Assembly: GCF_001598295.1 (NCBI RefSeq)
Contig: NZ_BCYR01000002.1
Coordinates: 558,001 to 622,000 of the forward strand
From: Klebsiella ornithinolytica NBRC 105727 = ATCC 31898
Lineage (GTDB): Bacteria > Pseudomonadota > Gammaproteobacteria > Enterobacterales > Enterobacteriaceae
Length of the DNA: 64,000 nucleotides
Direction of reading: 5' to 3'
Shown here: piece by piece, positions 33,693-42,211 of the stretch
How positions within the stretch are numbered: position 1 is the first letter of the stretch
Layout of the letters: each line of letters starts with the position of its first letter
Made by a program: the position numbers and the translations under genes
The notes under the pieces: generated by a model
Seen by the model: the letters and a program-made list of their open reading frames with translations, nothing else
What the model was told of the DNA's origin: nothing
The model's database searches: none

Positions 33693-34469
33693 ATGGAAAT
33701 CACAGAACCGCGTCGTTTGTATCAGCAGCTTGCTGCCGAGCTGAAGGCGCGTATTGAGCAAGGTGTTTACCTTGTGGGCGATAAGCTGCCTGCAGAGCGG
33801 TTTATCGCCGATGAAAAGAGCGTCAGCCGCACCGTGGTTCGCGAAGCCATTATCATGCTGGAAGTGGAAGGCTATGTGGAAGTGCGTAAAGGCTCTGGCA
33901 TCCACGTCATCTCCAACCATCCGAAGTATCAGCAGGTGGTTGATGAAACGCTGGAGTTCGCCAGCTACGGCCCCTTTGAACTGCTGCAGGCGCGTCAGCT
34001 TATTGAAAGCAATATTGCCGAGTTCGCCGCCACCCAGGTGACCAAGCAGGACATCATGAAGCTGATGGAGATCCAGGAGAAGGCGCGTAAAGAGAAATGC
34101 TTCCGCGATTCGGAATGGGATCTTCAGTTTCATGTCCAGGTAGCTCTGGCGACGCAAAATACGGCGTTAGCCGCTATTGTTGAAAAAATGTGGACCCAGC
34201 GCGTGCATAACCCGTACTGGAAAAAGCTCCATGACCATATCGACCTGCGCACCGTGGATAACTGGTGTGACGATCATGACCAAATTCTGAAAGCGCTGAT
34301 TCGCAAAGATCCGCACGCGGCGAAACTGGCCATGTGGCAGCATCTGGAGAACACTAAGCTGATGTTGTTCAACGAGACCAGCGACGATTTTGAATTCAAT
34401 GCCGACCGCTATCTGTTTGCCGAAAATCCGGTCGTTCACCTCGATACCGCGGCCAACGGCGCAAAATAA
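33693..34469 (+). CDS. exuR: ExuR, GntR-family repressor of hexuronate genes
   Basis: ExuR represses uxaCA, exuT and related genes and is released by hexuronate catabolites. The 258-residue protein equals the E. coli length. It has an N-terminal winged helix (about residues 6-74, [20 protein letters not shown]) and a C-terminal FCD effector domain from about residue 95. The ATG at 33693 follows GGGAG. It stands as its own unit downstream of the exuT terminator. Confidence 0.94.
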   Translation: MEITEPRRLYQQLAAELKARIEQGVYLVGDKLPAERFIADEKSVSRTVVREAIIMLEVEGYVEVRKGSGIHVISNHPKYQQVVDETLEFASYGPFELLQARQLIESNIAEFAATQVTKQDIMKLMEIQEKARKEKCFRDSEWDLQFHVQVALATQNTALAAIVEKMWTQRVHNPYWKKLHDHIDLRTVDNWCDDHDQILKALIRKDPHAAKLAMWQHLENTKLMLFNETSDDFEFNADRYLFAENPVVHLDTAANGAK

Positions 34470-34805
34470 GCGGTTATCTTCATTTCAGGCAGGCTATCAG
34501 CGCCTGCCCGCAAACCCGCCAGGGTAAGCAAACATCTATAGTGTCAGCCTGTGTAAAGAGACTCGCCTCCCGCCACCGCAATCAGCAAAATCAACGAGCA
34601 ACCGACTGCAATTTTTCTGACGTAAACTCAGCGATTTTGTTACAATTAGATGCATTTTGACGTTCTGAAGTAGGCTTGCGTTGATTTCACTTTTAACAGG
34701 GAACCGTTCAGAACGCACCAACAGCGACCATAATCTCATAAGAATCTATGTCGCAATACACGCTGCGTTCAGACATACCGTTAACCGATGTACCAGGAAT
34801 CGTGA
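34470..34805. other. exuR–yqjA intergenic region (336 bp)
   Basis: No gene is seen. A 7-bp stem (GGCAGGC at 34488-34494, GCCTGCC at 34502-34508) after exuR may be a weak terminator. The rest is AT-rich and should hold the yqjA-mzrA promoter; I could not identify a convincing CpxR site or -35/-10 pair. Confidence 0.4.
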
Positions 34806-35468
34806 ATGGAACTATTAACCCAATTGTTGAATGCTTTATGGAGCCAGGATTACGAGACCCTCGCGAATCCCTCCATGATTGGCATGCTTTACTTTGTCTT
34901 ATTTATGATTTTGTTCCTTGAAAACGGCCTGCTTCCCGCCGCCTTTTTACCCGGCGACAGCCTGCTGGTGCTGGTCGGCGTTCTGATAGCCAAAGGGGCG
35001 ATGGGTTTTCCCGAAACCCTGCTTCTGCTGACGACGGCAGCCAGCCTGGGTTGCTGGCTCAGCTACATTCAGGGCCGCTGGCTCGGCAATACGCGAATTG
35101 TGCAAAACTGGCTTTCACATTTGCCCTCCCACTACCACCAGCGCGCACATCACCTGTTTCATAAGCACGGGCTCTCCGCCTTGTTGATGGGCCGCTTTAT
35201 TGCCTTCGTTCGTACGCTGCTGCCGACCATTGCCGGACTTTCGGGTCTGAACAATGCCCGCTTCCAGTTCTTTAACTGGATGAGCGGCCTGCTGTGGGTT
35301 TTGATTCTGACTTCCCTGGGTTACCTGCTGGGTAAAACCCCGGTATTCCTCAAATATGAGGATCAGCTGATGTCCTGCCTGATGCTGCTGCCGGTTGTGC
35401 TGCTGGTGTTTGGCTTAATCGGCTCGTTAGTTGTCCTGTGGAAGAAAAAATACAGAAGCCGGAGCTGA
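34806..35468 (+). CDS. yqjA: YqjA, DedA-family membrane protein
   Basis: YqjA is an inner-membrane DedA protein; in E. coli it is a proton-linked osmosensing transporter that overlaps with YghB in supporting growth, division and alkaline tolerance. The 220-residue protein equals the E. coli length and shows the DedA motif [12 protein letters not shown] near residue 50 and [16 protein letters not shown] near residue 130, with about five hydrophobic segments. The mzrA start follows 2 bp after its stop, forming a two-gene operon. Confidence 0.93.
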   Translation: MELLTQLLNALWSQDYETLANPSMIGMLYFVLFMILFLENGLLPAAFLPGDSLLVLVGVLIAKGAMGFPETLLLLTTAASLGCWLSYIQGRWLGNTRIVQNWLSHLPSHYHQRAHHLFHKHGLSALLMGRFIAFVRTLLPTIAGLSGLNNARFQFFNWMSGLLWVLILTSLGYLLGKTPVFLKYEDQLMSCLMLLPVVLLVFGLIGSLVVLWKKKYRSRS

Positions 35469-35470
35469 TA

Positions 35471-35854
35471 ATGGCCATAAAAAGCCTCTCCCGACGCCGG
35501 ATTAGCTGGCTGCTGGGCGGTTCTGTTTTTTTGTGCGCGCTGTTCTGGCTATGGCTGGCGGTGCAGCAACAGGAATCAACCCTGACTATCCATCCTGTCT
35601 CCCAGGGCGTTGGCATGCCTGACGGTTTTTCCGTCTGGCATCATCTCGACGCAAACGGCATTCGTTTTAAAAGTATCACCCCGCAAAAAGACGGCCTGTT
35701 AATCAAATTTGATTCCAGCGCCCAGGGTATCGCCGCGAAAGAAGTGCTGGGCCGCGCCCTGCCACATGGTTATATTATTGCTTTGCTGGAGGAAGAAAAT
35801 ACGCCGACAGCATGGCTCTCCCGTCTGCGCGATGCGCCACACAGATTGGGATAA
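35471..35854 (+). CDS. mzrA: MzrA, EnvZ/OmpR modulator
   Basis: MzrA (YqjB) is a small inner-membrane protein that binds EnvZ and links the Cpx and EnvZ/OmpR systems. The 127-residue length equals that in E. coli. It has one transmembrane segment (about residues 11-30, after SLSRRR) and a periplasmic domain with MPDGFSVWHHLDANGI. ATG 35471 is preferred over in-frame upstream codons that would overlap yqjA, because it has GGAG upstream and restores the known length. Confidence 0.9.
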   Translation: MAIKSLSRRRISWLLGGSVFLCALFWLWLAVQQQESTLTIHPVSQGVGMPDGFSVWHHLDANGIRFKSITPQKDGLLIKFDSSAQGIAAKEVLGRALPHGYIIALLEEENTPTAWLSRLRDAPHRLG

Positions 35855-36004
35855 CTAGCCAAAATTCTGAATATTTTCACGCAGTTTGGTGGTTTCCCGT
35901 TTTCCTGACTATGCTTAAGACTGCGGGAGCCACCGGGCTGACGTTTATCGACTGGATCGGGCATATCTCCCGGGTATGCCCTCACACAATGGAAGGTAGC
36001 ATCC
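35855..36004. other. mzrA–yqjC spacer
   Basis: A stem of 7 bp (GGGCATA at 35959-35965 with TATGCCC at 35975-35981) lies in the yqjC leader. No gene is seen. A promoter for yqjCDEK is expected; in E. coli this operon depends on RpoS. Confidence 0.35.
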
Positions 36005-36373
36005 ATGAAATACCGCATCGCTTTGATTCTGGTTTTGACTTCGCTGAGCTCCAGCGCCTTTGCCATCTCCCCCTGTCAGGAAAAAGAGCAGGATATCCAG
36101 CGGGAGATTAGCTACGCCGAAAAACATCACAACCAGAACCGGATTGATGGTTTGAACAAAGCGCTTCGTGAAGTCAGAGCGAACTGCAGCGACGGTAAGC
36201 TCAAAGCCGAACATCAGCAAAAAATCGCGAAACAACGCGAGGAAATTACCGAGCGTCAGCGCGATTTGAAGGAAGCTGAGCAGAAAGGCGATGCCGATAA
36301 AATCAGCAAGCGCCAACGCAAGCTTGATGAAGCGCAGCACGAGCTGAAAACGCTTGAGTCGCGTGATTACTAA
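36005..36373 (+). CDS. yqjC: YqjC, periplasmic DUF1090 protein
   Basis: A 122-residue protein with a signal peptide (ALILVLTSLSSSAFA, cleavage near residue 20) and a highly charged, helical remainder (QREEITERQRDLKEAEQ) that is likely a coiled coil. DUF1090 proteins are periplasmic and stress-linked with no defined activity. Two cysteines (about residues 24 and 59) could form a disulfide. It starts the yqjCDEK group. Confidence 0.88.
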   Translation: MKYRIALILVLTSLSSSAFAISPCQEKEQDIQREISYAEKHHNQNRIDGLNKALREVRANCSDGKLKAEHQQKIAKQREEITERQRDLKEAEQKGDADKISKRQRKLDEAQHELKTLESRDY

Positions 36374-36414
36374 TAAGCCACACTTTACATGGACCCACTC
36401 TACAGGAGAGAAAG

Positions 36415-36720
36415 ATGCCTAAAGACAACGTTGCAGACGATCTGCGTGCAGAACTGAAGACGCTGGCTGATACCCTGGAAGAAGTGCTTAACTCCTCCAC
36501 GGATAAGTCAAAAGAAGAGATTGGCAAACTGCGTAGCAAAGCAGAGAGCGCACTGAAAGAGAGCCGCGTCCGGCTCGGTGAAACCAGCGATGCCATCGTC
36601 AGACAAACGCGTGAAACCGCCGCCCGCGCCGACGAGTACGTCCGTGAAAATCCGTGGACCGGTGTAGGTATTGGCGCAGCCGTCGGGCTGGTGCTGGGTG
36701 TCCTGCTGACGCGTCGTTAA
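36415..36720 (+). CDS. yqjD: YqjD, ElaB/YgaM family inner-membrane ribosome-binding protein
   Basis: The 101-residue protein has an amphipathic, coiled-coil-like N-terminal part and a C-terminal transmembrane anchor ([16 protein letters not shown]). In E. coli YqjD is expressed in stationary phase under RpoS, sits in the inner membrane by its tail and binds ribosomes. AGGAGAG precedes the ATG. The next gene yqjE begins within 3 bases of the stop. Confidence 0.92.
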   Translation: MPKDNVADDLRAELKTLADTLEEVLNSSTDKSKEEIGKLRSKAESALKESRVRLGETSDAIVRQTRETAARADEYVRENPWTGVGIGAAVGLVLGVLLTRR

Positions 36721-36722
36721 TT

Positions 36723-37121
36723 ATGGCGGATTCTCAACACACGCAGGGGCCGGGAAAGAGCGTTTTCGGTATCGGCCAGCGGATCATTACGCTGCTGGTT
36801 GAAATGGTCGAAACGCGCCTGCGCCTGGTGGTCGTGGAGCTGGAAGAAGAGAAGGCGAACCTCTTCCAGCTGTTTTTGATGCTGGGGCTGACGCTGCTGT
36901 TTGCCGCCTTTGGCCTGATGAGCCTGCTGGTTCTGATTATCTGGGCCATCGATCCCCAGTATCGGCTGTACGTAATGATTGCGACCACCGCTGTGCTGCT
37001 GCTCAGCTCGTTAATCGGCGGTATCTGGACGCTGCGCAAAGCCCGCCGTTCGACTTTCCTGCGCTTGACGCGCAAAGAGCTGGCTGAAGACCGCGCTCTG
37101 CTGGAGGACGAACGCCTATGA
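36723..37121 (+). CDS. yqjE: YqjE, phage-holin-III-like membrane protein
   Basis: A 132-residue DUF1469 inner-membrane protein with two transmembrane helices around residues 45-70 and 80-100 and charged flanks. Its function is unknown; the family is sometimes called holin-superfamily-like, by weak resemblance. The ATG at 36723 lies 2 bp after the yqjD stop and the gene overlaps yqjK by 4 bases, so it belongs to the yqjCDEK unit. Confidence 0.9.
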   Translation: MADSQHTQGPGKSVFGIGQRIITLLVEMVETRLRLVVVELEEEKANLFQLFLMLGLTLLFAAFGLMSLLVLIIWAIDPQYRLYVMIATTAVLLLSSLIGGIWTLRKARRSTFLRLTRKELAEDRALLEDERL

Positions 37122-37414
37122 ACAGCAAACAGCAACGCGAGCAGCGGAAAGCGCTGCTGCTGCGCCAGATCCAACAGCAGCGGCTGGATTTAATCGCCAG
37201 CCGTCGCGACTGGCTCGAAGCGACCGCCCCGTTCGACCGCGGCTGGCTGACCCTCCAGCATCTTCGCTCCTGGGCGGTGGTCGGCAGCGGTATCATGGCA
37301 GTATGGTCCGTTCGTCACCCGCGCTTTTTACTGCGCTGGACTAAACGCGGCTTCGGTCTCTGGAGCGCCTGGCGCATGGCAAAACGCCTGCTGCGCCAGA
37401 CATCCTCCCTCTAA
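37118..37414 (+). CDS. yqjK: YqjK-like protein
   Basis: A 98-residue basic protein of the YqjK family. The N terminus is a Gln/Arg/Lys-rich helix (NSKQQREQRKALLLRQ), followed by one hydrophobic segment (WAVVGSGIMAVWSV). It has no known role. Its start overlaps the yqjE stop (ATGA), so it is the last gene of the yqjCDEK operon. Confidence 0.87.
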   Translation: MNSKQQREQRKALLLRQIQQQRLDLIASRRDWLEATAPFDRGWLTLQHLRSWAVVGSGIMAVWSVRHPRFLLRWTKRGFGLWSAWRMAKRLLRQTSSL

Positions 37415-37725
37415 ACACCCTGCCCGTCACACCTCCGCCATCCCTGTTTTCCTTGTTCCGGGGCGTAAACGCCTCGTAACTGGCGCCGCTCTTCGTCACC
37501 ACTCCAGCCGCCGACGGCGGCGTTGAGCTCTGCTCGTGGCCCTTGTCAGGTCGCGTTTACCGATCGCGATCACTCAGAATCTTTGATGAAGATCTACAGT
37601 TTTCCTTGCTAACAATTCCTTTCGAGCCTCGCTAATATTCTCTCCATCGACAGCAACCCCGCGTAACTACGCAGGATTGCACCAAAAAACAAAATCGCCG
37701 CCCTTTGGGTTTTCTGGAGTAAGAA
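37415..37725. other. yqjK–yqjF intergenic region (311 bp)
   Basis: No gene is seen on either strand. A small GC palindrome (GCCGCC at 37507-37512, GGCGGC at 37516-37521) may end the yqjCDEK transcript. The remaining sequence should contain the yqjF promoter; TAATAT near 37630 could be a -10 element, but no matching -35 is clear. Confidence 0.4.
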
Positions 37726-38118
37726 ATGAAAAAATTAGAAGATGTTGGTGTACTGGTAGCACGCATTCTGATGCCAATCCTGTTTATCACTGCAGGTTGG
37801 GGAAAAATCACCGGTTATGCGGGTACTCAACAATATATGGAAGCCATGGGCGTACCGGGCGCATTACTGCCGTTAACCATTCTGCTGGAGTTCGGCGGCG
37901 GTCTGGCGATTCTGTTCGGTTTCCTGACACGTACTACCGCGCTGTTCACCGCAGGCTTCACCCTGCTGACCGCGTTCCTGTTCCACAGCAACTTTGCTGA
38001 AGGCGTGAACTCGCTGATGTTCATGAAAAACCTGACCATCGCAGGCGGTTTCCTGCTGCTGGCCATCACCGGTCCGGGCGCATTCAGCATCGACCGCGTG
38101 CTGAATAAAAAGTGGTAA
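37726..38118 (+). CDS. yqjF: YqjF, DoxX-family inner-membrane protein
   Basis: A 130-residue DoxX-type protein with four transmembrane helices; landmarks are ARILMPILFITAGWGKITGY near the start and LLEFGGGLAILFGFLTR near residue 50. In E. coli its promoter responds to nitroaromatic breakdown products through YhaJ, and that regulator gene is present here at 39717. The exact function is unknown. TGGAGTAAGAA precedes the start. A strong palindromic terminator follows. Confidence 0.9.
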   Translation: MKKLEDVGVLVARILMPILFITAGWGKITGYAGTQQYMEAMGVPGALLPLTILLEFGGGLAILFGFLTRTTALFTAGFTLLTAFLFHSNFAEGVNSLMFMKNLTIAGGFLLLAITGPGAFSIDRVLNKKW

Positions 38119-38141
38119 GCACACTATACTGAGTGAAGAAC

Positions 38142-38168
38142 AAAGCGAGGAGATATCTCCTCGCTTTT
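38142..38168. terminator. Palindromic terminator after yqjF
   Basis: A perfect 20-base palindrome (arms GCGAGGAGAT and ATCTCCTCGC, 38145-38164) is flanked by AAA on the left and TTTT on the right, typical of an intrinsic terminator. Confidence 0.8.
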
Positions 38169-38195
38169 GCTATCTGAAGTCTGAAGGAGGAAAAA

Positions 38196-39182
38196 ATGGG
38201 ACAATTAATCGACGGCGTCTGGCACGATACCTGGTATGACACCAAATCCACCGGAGGGCGTTTCAAGCGTTCCGTTTCAGCCTTCCGCAACTGGCTGACC
38301 GCCGATGGCGCACCGGGCCCCTCCGGCGACGGCGGCTTTGCTGCAGAAAAAGATCGCTATCATCTGTACGTATCCCTCGCCTGCCCGTGGGCGCACCGCA
38401 CGTTAATTCTGCGCAAGCTCAAAGGTCTGGATCCTTTTCTTTCCGTCTCGGTGGTTCACCCCCTGATGCTGGAAAACGGCTGGACTTTCGACGACGATTT
38501 TCCCGAGGCGACCGGCGATACGCTGTATCAACATGAATTTCTCTATCAGCTCTACCTGCACGCCGATCCGCACTACACCGGACGCGTCACGGTGCCGGTT
38601 CTGTGGGATAAAAAGCAGCATACGATCGTCAGTAATGAGTCGGCTGAAATCATCCGCATGTTCAATACCGCCTTTGACGGACTGGGCGCCACCGCCGGCG
38701 ATTACTACCCGCCCGCGCTGCGCGAAAATATCGATGCGCTGAACGGTTGGATCTACGACAACGTCAATAACGGCGTCTATAAAGCCGGGTTCGCCACCAG
38801 CCAGCAGGCCTATGATGAGGCTGTCGATGCGGTGTTCACCTCGCTGGAGCGCCTGGAACAAATTCTGGGCCAGCATCGCTATCTGACGGGTAGCCAGCTG
38901 ACCGAGGCCGATATTCGTCTGTGGACAACCCTCGTGCGTTTCGACCCGGTCTACGTGACCCACTTTAAGTGCGACAAACGCCGTATCAGCGACTACCCCA
39001 ATCTGTATGGTTTCCTGCGCGATATCTACCAGATGCCGGGTATTGCGGAGACGGTGAATTTTGCCCACATCCGCCACCACTACTATCGCAGCCATAAAAC
39101 GATTAACCCAACCGGGATTATCTCCGTCGGTCCTCAGCAGGATCTCACCGAGCCGCACGGCCGGGACCTTCTGTTCCGCTAA
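38196..39182 (+). CDS. yqjG: YqjG, glutathionyl-hydroquinone reductase
   Basis: YqjG is an Xi-class (omega-like) glutathione transferase that reduces glutathionyl-hydroquinones to hydroquinones and glutathione. The 328-residue protein carries the catalytic cysteine in LACPWAHRT near residue 63, the GSH-binding WDKKQHTIVSNESAEI near residue 145, and the C-terminal helical domain. It follows yqjF after its terminator, with AGGAGG before the ATG. The length equals that in E. coli. Confidence 0.93.
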   Translation: MGQLIDGVWHDTWYDTKSTGGRFKRSVSAFRNWLTADGAPGPSGDGGFAAEKDRYHLYVSLACPWAHRTLILRKLKGLDPFLSVSVVHPLMLENGWTFDDDFPEATGDTLYQHEFLYQLYLHADPHYTGRVTVPVLWDKKQHTIVSNESAEIIRMFNTAFDGLGATAGDYYPPALRENIDALNGWIYDNVNNGVYKAGFATSQQAYDEAVDAVFTSLERLEQILGQHRYLTGSQLTEADIRLWTTLVRFDPVYVTHFKCDKRRISDYPNLYGFLRDIYQMPGIAETVNFAHIRHHYYRSHKTINPTGIISVGPQQDLTEPHGRDLLFR

Positions 39183-39188
39183 CCTGCC

Positions 39189-39216
39189 GGGCGCCCTTCC
39201 CGGCGCCCGATATTTT
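39189..39216 (+). terminator. Terminator after yqjG
   Basis: The 7-bp stem GGGCGCC / GGCGCCC with a 6-base loop is followed by GATATTTT, 7 bases after the yqjG stop. Confidence 0.65.
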
Positions 39217-39309
39217 CAGATCCGGCATATTTACCCGTCTGCTATTCGCGTCTATTCTTATTGCGATCGCTTTAAAAACAAGTGATTGACCGTTAATCGA
39301 GGCGTAAAA

Positions 39310-39678
39310 ATGGACTGGTATTTAAAAGTACTGAGAAACTACATTGGATTTGGCGGCCGCGCACGCCGCAAAGAGTACTGGATGTTTATTCTGGTCAACA
39401 TCATCCTGACCGGCGTACTGAGCATCATCGATAAAATGCTGGGATGGCAGCGCGCAGGAGGTGAAGGCATCCTGACGACGATTTATGGCGTGTTGGTCTT
39501 TTTGCCGTGGTGGGCGGTGCAGTTTCGCCGTTTACACGATACGGATCGCTCGGCGTGGTGGCTGTTGCTGATGCTGATTCCGGTTATTGGCTGGCTGATC
39601 ATTCTGCTCTTCAATTGCCAGAACGGCACGCCTGGGAACAACCGTTTCGGGCCGGATCCCAAATCCCTGTCATCGTGA
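39310..39678 (+). CDS. yhaH: YhaH, DUF805 inner-membrane protein
   Basis: A 122-residue DUF805 protein with three or four transmembrane helices. The N terminus DWYLKVLRNYIGFGGRARR and the segment WWAVQFRRLHDTDRSAWW are diagnostic. The function is unknown. The start at 39310 matches E. coli; an in-frame start eight codons earlier lacks a ribosome-binding site. It is convergent with yhaJ across a 38-bp gap containing a hairpin. Confidence 0.88.
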   Translation: MDWYLKVLRNYIGFGGRARRKEYWMFILVNIILTGVLSIIDKMLGWQRAGGEGILTTIYGVLVFLPWWAVQFRRLHDTDRSAWWLLLMLIPVIGWLIILLFNCQNGTPGNNRFGPDPKSLSS

Positions 39679-39681
39679 ATG

Positions 39682-39709
39682 ATGCGCTCCTCCCGCGGAA
39701 GGAGCGCAT
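39682..39709. terminator. Bidirectional hairpin between yhaH and yhaJ
   Basis: A 9-bp perfect stem (ATGCGCTCC / GGAGCGCAT) with a 10-base loop fills most of the gap between the two convergent stop codons. No long T-run is present. Confidence 0.6.
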
Positions 39710-39716
39710 AGCGGAT

Positions 39717-40613
39717 TTACTTCCCGGCAAACAGCTTAGGGATCTCCCGCAGACACCATGATTTCGCTTCGCCCATACTGTCGCGGCGCCACGCCATAAT
39801 GATGTCAATTTCATTGGTATATTCCGGGCTGACAACCCGTAAGCGCCCTTCGGCGATGTCTTTCTCGACCAGCGGATAGGGCATCGTCGCCACCCCCAGT
39901 CCCGCCAGCAGAGCCTGACGTTTATCTTCAATAGTACTGACCGTTAAGCGCGGCTGTTTGTCGAGCAGCTGTACCGTCAGAACCGGACGCTCGCGGGCGG
40001 TATCTGCCACCGCCACGCCGCGATATTTTACCCGCGTCACTTCGGAAAGCGGCTCCGGCTCCTGGTGAATGGGGTGATCCGGCGCAGCAACATAGACGTT
40101 CAGCACCGAATAGAGTTTGCGGGAGTTAATCTCCGATGAGGAACGAAAATGCATATCAGGGGCGACAACGATATCCGCACGTCCCTGCTCCAGCCGCTCC
40201 CACGCGCCGGCCAGCACTTCGGTAAGCACCGACAGCTGGGTATTCGATTTGGTCGCCAGCTTCTCAATCAGCGGAAAGAAGTCCTGGGTTGGTACCAGGG
40301 CTTCGGTCACGATGGTCAGATGCGTTTCCCAGCCGCGCGAAAGCGCTTCGGCATCAGTGGTGAGCTTATCGGCCGCTTCCAGCAGCACGCGCCCGCGCTC
40401 CAGCAGCATCCGCCCAACGTTGGTGAATTTTGTCCGATGACCTGAGCGGTCAAACAGCACTACATCCAGTTCCTCTTCCAGCTTTTGCATGGTGTAGCTG
40501 AGGGCTGAGGGCACCCGTCCGAGTTCGTCGGCCGCAGCAGCAAAGCTCCCACGCCTGTCGATAGCGTCCATTACGCGTAACGCTTCCAGCGTCAATGCTC
40601 TCTCTTTAGCCAT
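39717..40613 (-). CDS. yhaJ: YhaJ, LysR-family transcriptional regulator
   Basis: The 298-residue protein equals E. coli YhaJ. The N-terminal winged helix (residues 5-64, with RRGSFAAAADELGRVPSALS) and the C-terminal periplasmic-binding-like domain are typical of LysR regulators. In E. coli YhaJ responds to nitroaromatic metabolites and activates yqjF, and in EHEC it affects virulence genes. It diverges from yhaK over 104 bp, which should carry its binding site. Confidence 0.93.
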   Translation of the reverse strand: MAKERALTLEALRVMDAIDRRGSFAAAADELGRVPSALSYTMQKLEEELDVVLFDRSGHRTKFTNVGRMLLERGRVLLEAADKLTTDAEALSRGWETHLTIVTEALVPTQDFFPLIEKLATKSNTQLSVLTEVLAGAWERLEQGRADIVVAPDMHFRSSSEINSRKLYSVLNVYVAAPDHPIHQEPEPLSEVTRVKYRGVAVADTARERPVLTVQLLDKQPRLTVSTIEDKRQALLAGLGVATMPYPLVEKDIAEGRLRVVSPEYTNEIDIIMAWRRDSMGEAKSWCLREIPKLFAGK

Positions 40614-40717
40614 AGCACTCTCATTCAGGAAATTTGAATATACCGGGCAGAATATCTGGCTAACAATACAGCGTCCATACCTTTACCATTGATTTAGTGT
40701 AAAGAGAGGTCAAGAAA

Positions 40718-41419
40718 ATGATTACTACCCGAACAGCCAAACAATGCGGACAAGCAGATTTCGGCTGGCTGCAGGCCCGCTACACCTTTTCCTTTGGACA
40801 CTACTTTGACCCTAAACTGTTAGGCTACGCCTCTTTGCGCGTGCTCAACCAGGAAGTTCTGGCACCCGGCGCGTCGTTTCAACCGCGTACCTACCCGAAA
40901 GTCGATATCCTGAACCTGATTCTGGAAGGGGAAGCGGAATATCGTGACAGTGATGGCAACCATGTGCAGGCAAAGGCCGGCGAAGCGCTGCTGATATCCA
41001 CTCAACCAGGGGTGAGTTACAGCGAGCACAATTTGAGTAAAGACGGTTCGCTGACGCGGATGCAGCTGTGGCTGGATGCCTGTCCGCAGCGGGAAAATCC
41101 GCTGCTGCAGAAAATGGCTATCGCTGGTAGCGGGCAACAGCTGCTCGCTTCACCTGACGGCGCGCACAACAGTTTACAGCTGCGTCAGCAGGTCTGGATC
41201 CACCATCTCGATCTCGCCAAAGGCGAGCGGGTTGATGTCCAGCTACACGGGCCGCGCGCCTATCTGCAATCGATTCATGGAACGGTGCATGCCGTCGCCC
41301 ATGAAGAAGCAAAACAGGCCCTGACCTGCGGTGACGGGGCATTTATTCGTGACGAAGCTAACATTACCCTTGTTGCCGACACGCCATTGCGCGCTTTACT
41401 GATAGATTTACCGGTGTAA
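40718..41419 (+). CDS. yhaK: YhaK, pirin-like bicupin
   Basis: The 233-residue protein is a pirin-family double cupin, cytoplasmic, described in E. coli as redox-sensitive and metal-binding or lacking metal. Pirin motifs appear as FGHYFDPKLLGYASLRVLN near residue 27 and PRTYPKVDILNLILEGEAEY near residue 65, here with a P-K-V-D in place of a canonical H-x-H. It diverges from yhaJ and is followed by yhaL after 24 bp. Confidence 0.9.
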   Translation: MITTRTAKQCGQADFGWLQARYTFSFGHYFDPKLLGYASLRVLNQEVLAPGASFQPRTYPKVDILNLILEGEAEYRDSDGNHVQAKAGEALLISTQPGVSYSEHNLSKDGSLTRMQLWLDACPQRENPLLQKMAIAGSGQQLLASPDGAHNSLQLRQQVWIHHLDLAKGERVDVQLHGPRAYLQSIHGTVHAVAHEEAKQALTCGDGAFIRDEANITLVADTPLRALLIDLPV

Positions 41420-41443
41420 TAACGGGAGTCATGGAGTCTGTCA

Positions 41444-41611
41444 GTGAGTAAGCATAAGAAGAAAGCAAAGAAAGCCGTATCGTCGCCCGAGCCGCTGTTA
41501 ACGGAGCCAACGAAGGCCGTAAGTTTTGGCTATGAAGAGATGCTAAGCGAACTGGAAGCAATTGTTTCAGAAGCCGAAATTCGGATTCAGGACGAAGAAA
41601 ACACCGCCTGA
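41444..41611 (+). CDS. yhaL: YhaL, small conserved protein
   Basis: A 55-residue protein starting with GTG, read as MSKHKKKAKKAVSS and ending FGYEEMLSELEAIVSEAE then IRIQDEENTA. The conserved segment looks like the N-terminal helix of exonuclease VII small subunit (XseB), but no function is known. GGAG lies seven bases before the GTG. E. coli YhaL has a similar size and the same FGYEEMLSELEAIV block. It is probably co-transcribed with yhaK and ends at the first rnpB-type terminator repeat. Confidence 0.82.
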   Translation: MSKHKKKAKKAVSSPEPLLTEPTKAVSFGYEEMLSELEAIVSEAEIRIQDEENTA

Positions 41612-41630
41612 ACGGCCACCTTCGGAAATA

Positions 41631-41737
41631 GCAAAACGCCCTGCTTAGCTTATCCTGCGCAGGGCGTTTTTGCATGATTGACGCTGACCGATAAGCCGCT
41701 TTCTTGTCATTGAGAGCGGAGTGGACTGTCATTCATC
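41631..41737. repeat. Partial copy of the rnpB 3' end plus terminator
   Basis: This segment repeats 41755-41847. Each unit begins GCAAAACGCCC, forms a hairpin (here CGCCCTGC / GCAGGGCG, 41637-41666) flanked by A- and T-runs, and continues with GCTGACCGATAAGCCG and TGGACTG or TGGACAG followed by TCATTCATC. It copies the last 40-50 bases of RNase P RNA with its terminator. Similar tandem repeats beyond rnpB are known in E. coli. The hairpin can stop both rnpB and yhaKL transcripts. Confidence 0.8.
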
Positions 41738-41756
41738 GTCTTCTGCCGCATATCGC

Positions 41757-41793
41757 AAAACGCCCATACAGATTGCGCTGTATGGGCGTTTTT
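41757..41793. terminator. Bidirectional terminator of rnpB
   Basis: The stem CGCCCATAC / GTATGGGCG (41761-41788) has AAAA on its left (TTTT for the leftward rnpB transcript) and TTTTT on its right. Confidence 0.8.
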
Positions 41794-41798
41794 GAATG

Positions 41799-42175
<377 letters not shown>

Positions 42176-42182
42176 GGCGCGA

Positions 42183-42211
42183 AGTATAAAAGGTTTACCG
42201 TCGGTTGTCAT
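42183..42211 (-). promoter_or_regulatory. rnpB promoter
   Basis: On the minus strand ATGACA (42211-42206), a 17-bp spacer and TATACT (42188-42183) form a strong sigma-70 promoter 7 bases before the RNA start, with a GC-rich discriminator (TCGCGCC). The -35 box contains the TGA stop codon of garK. Confidence 0.8.
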
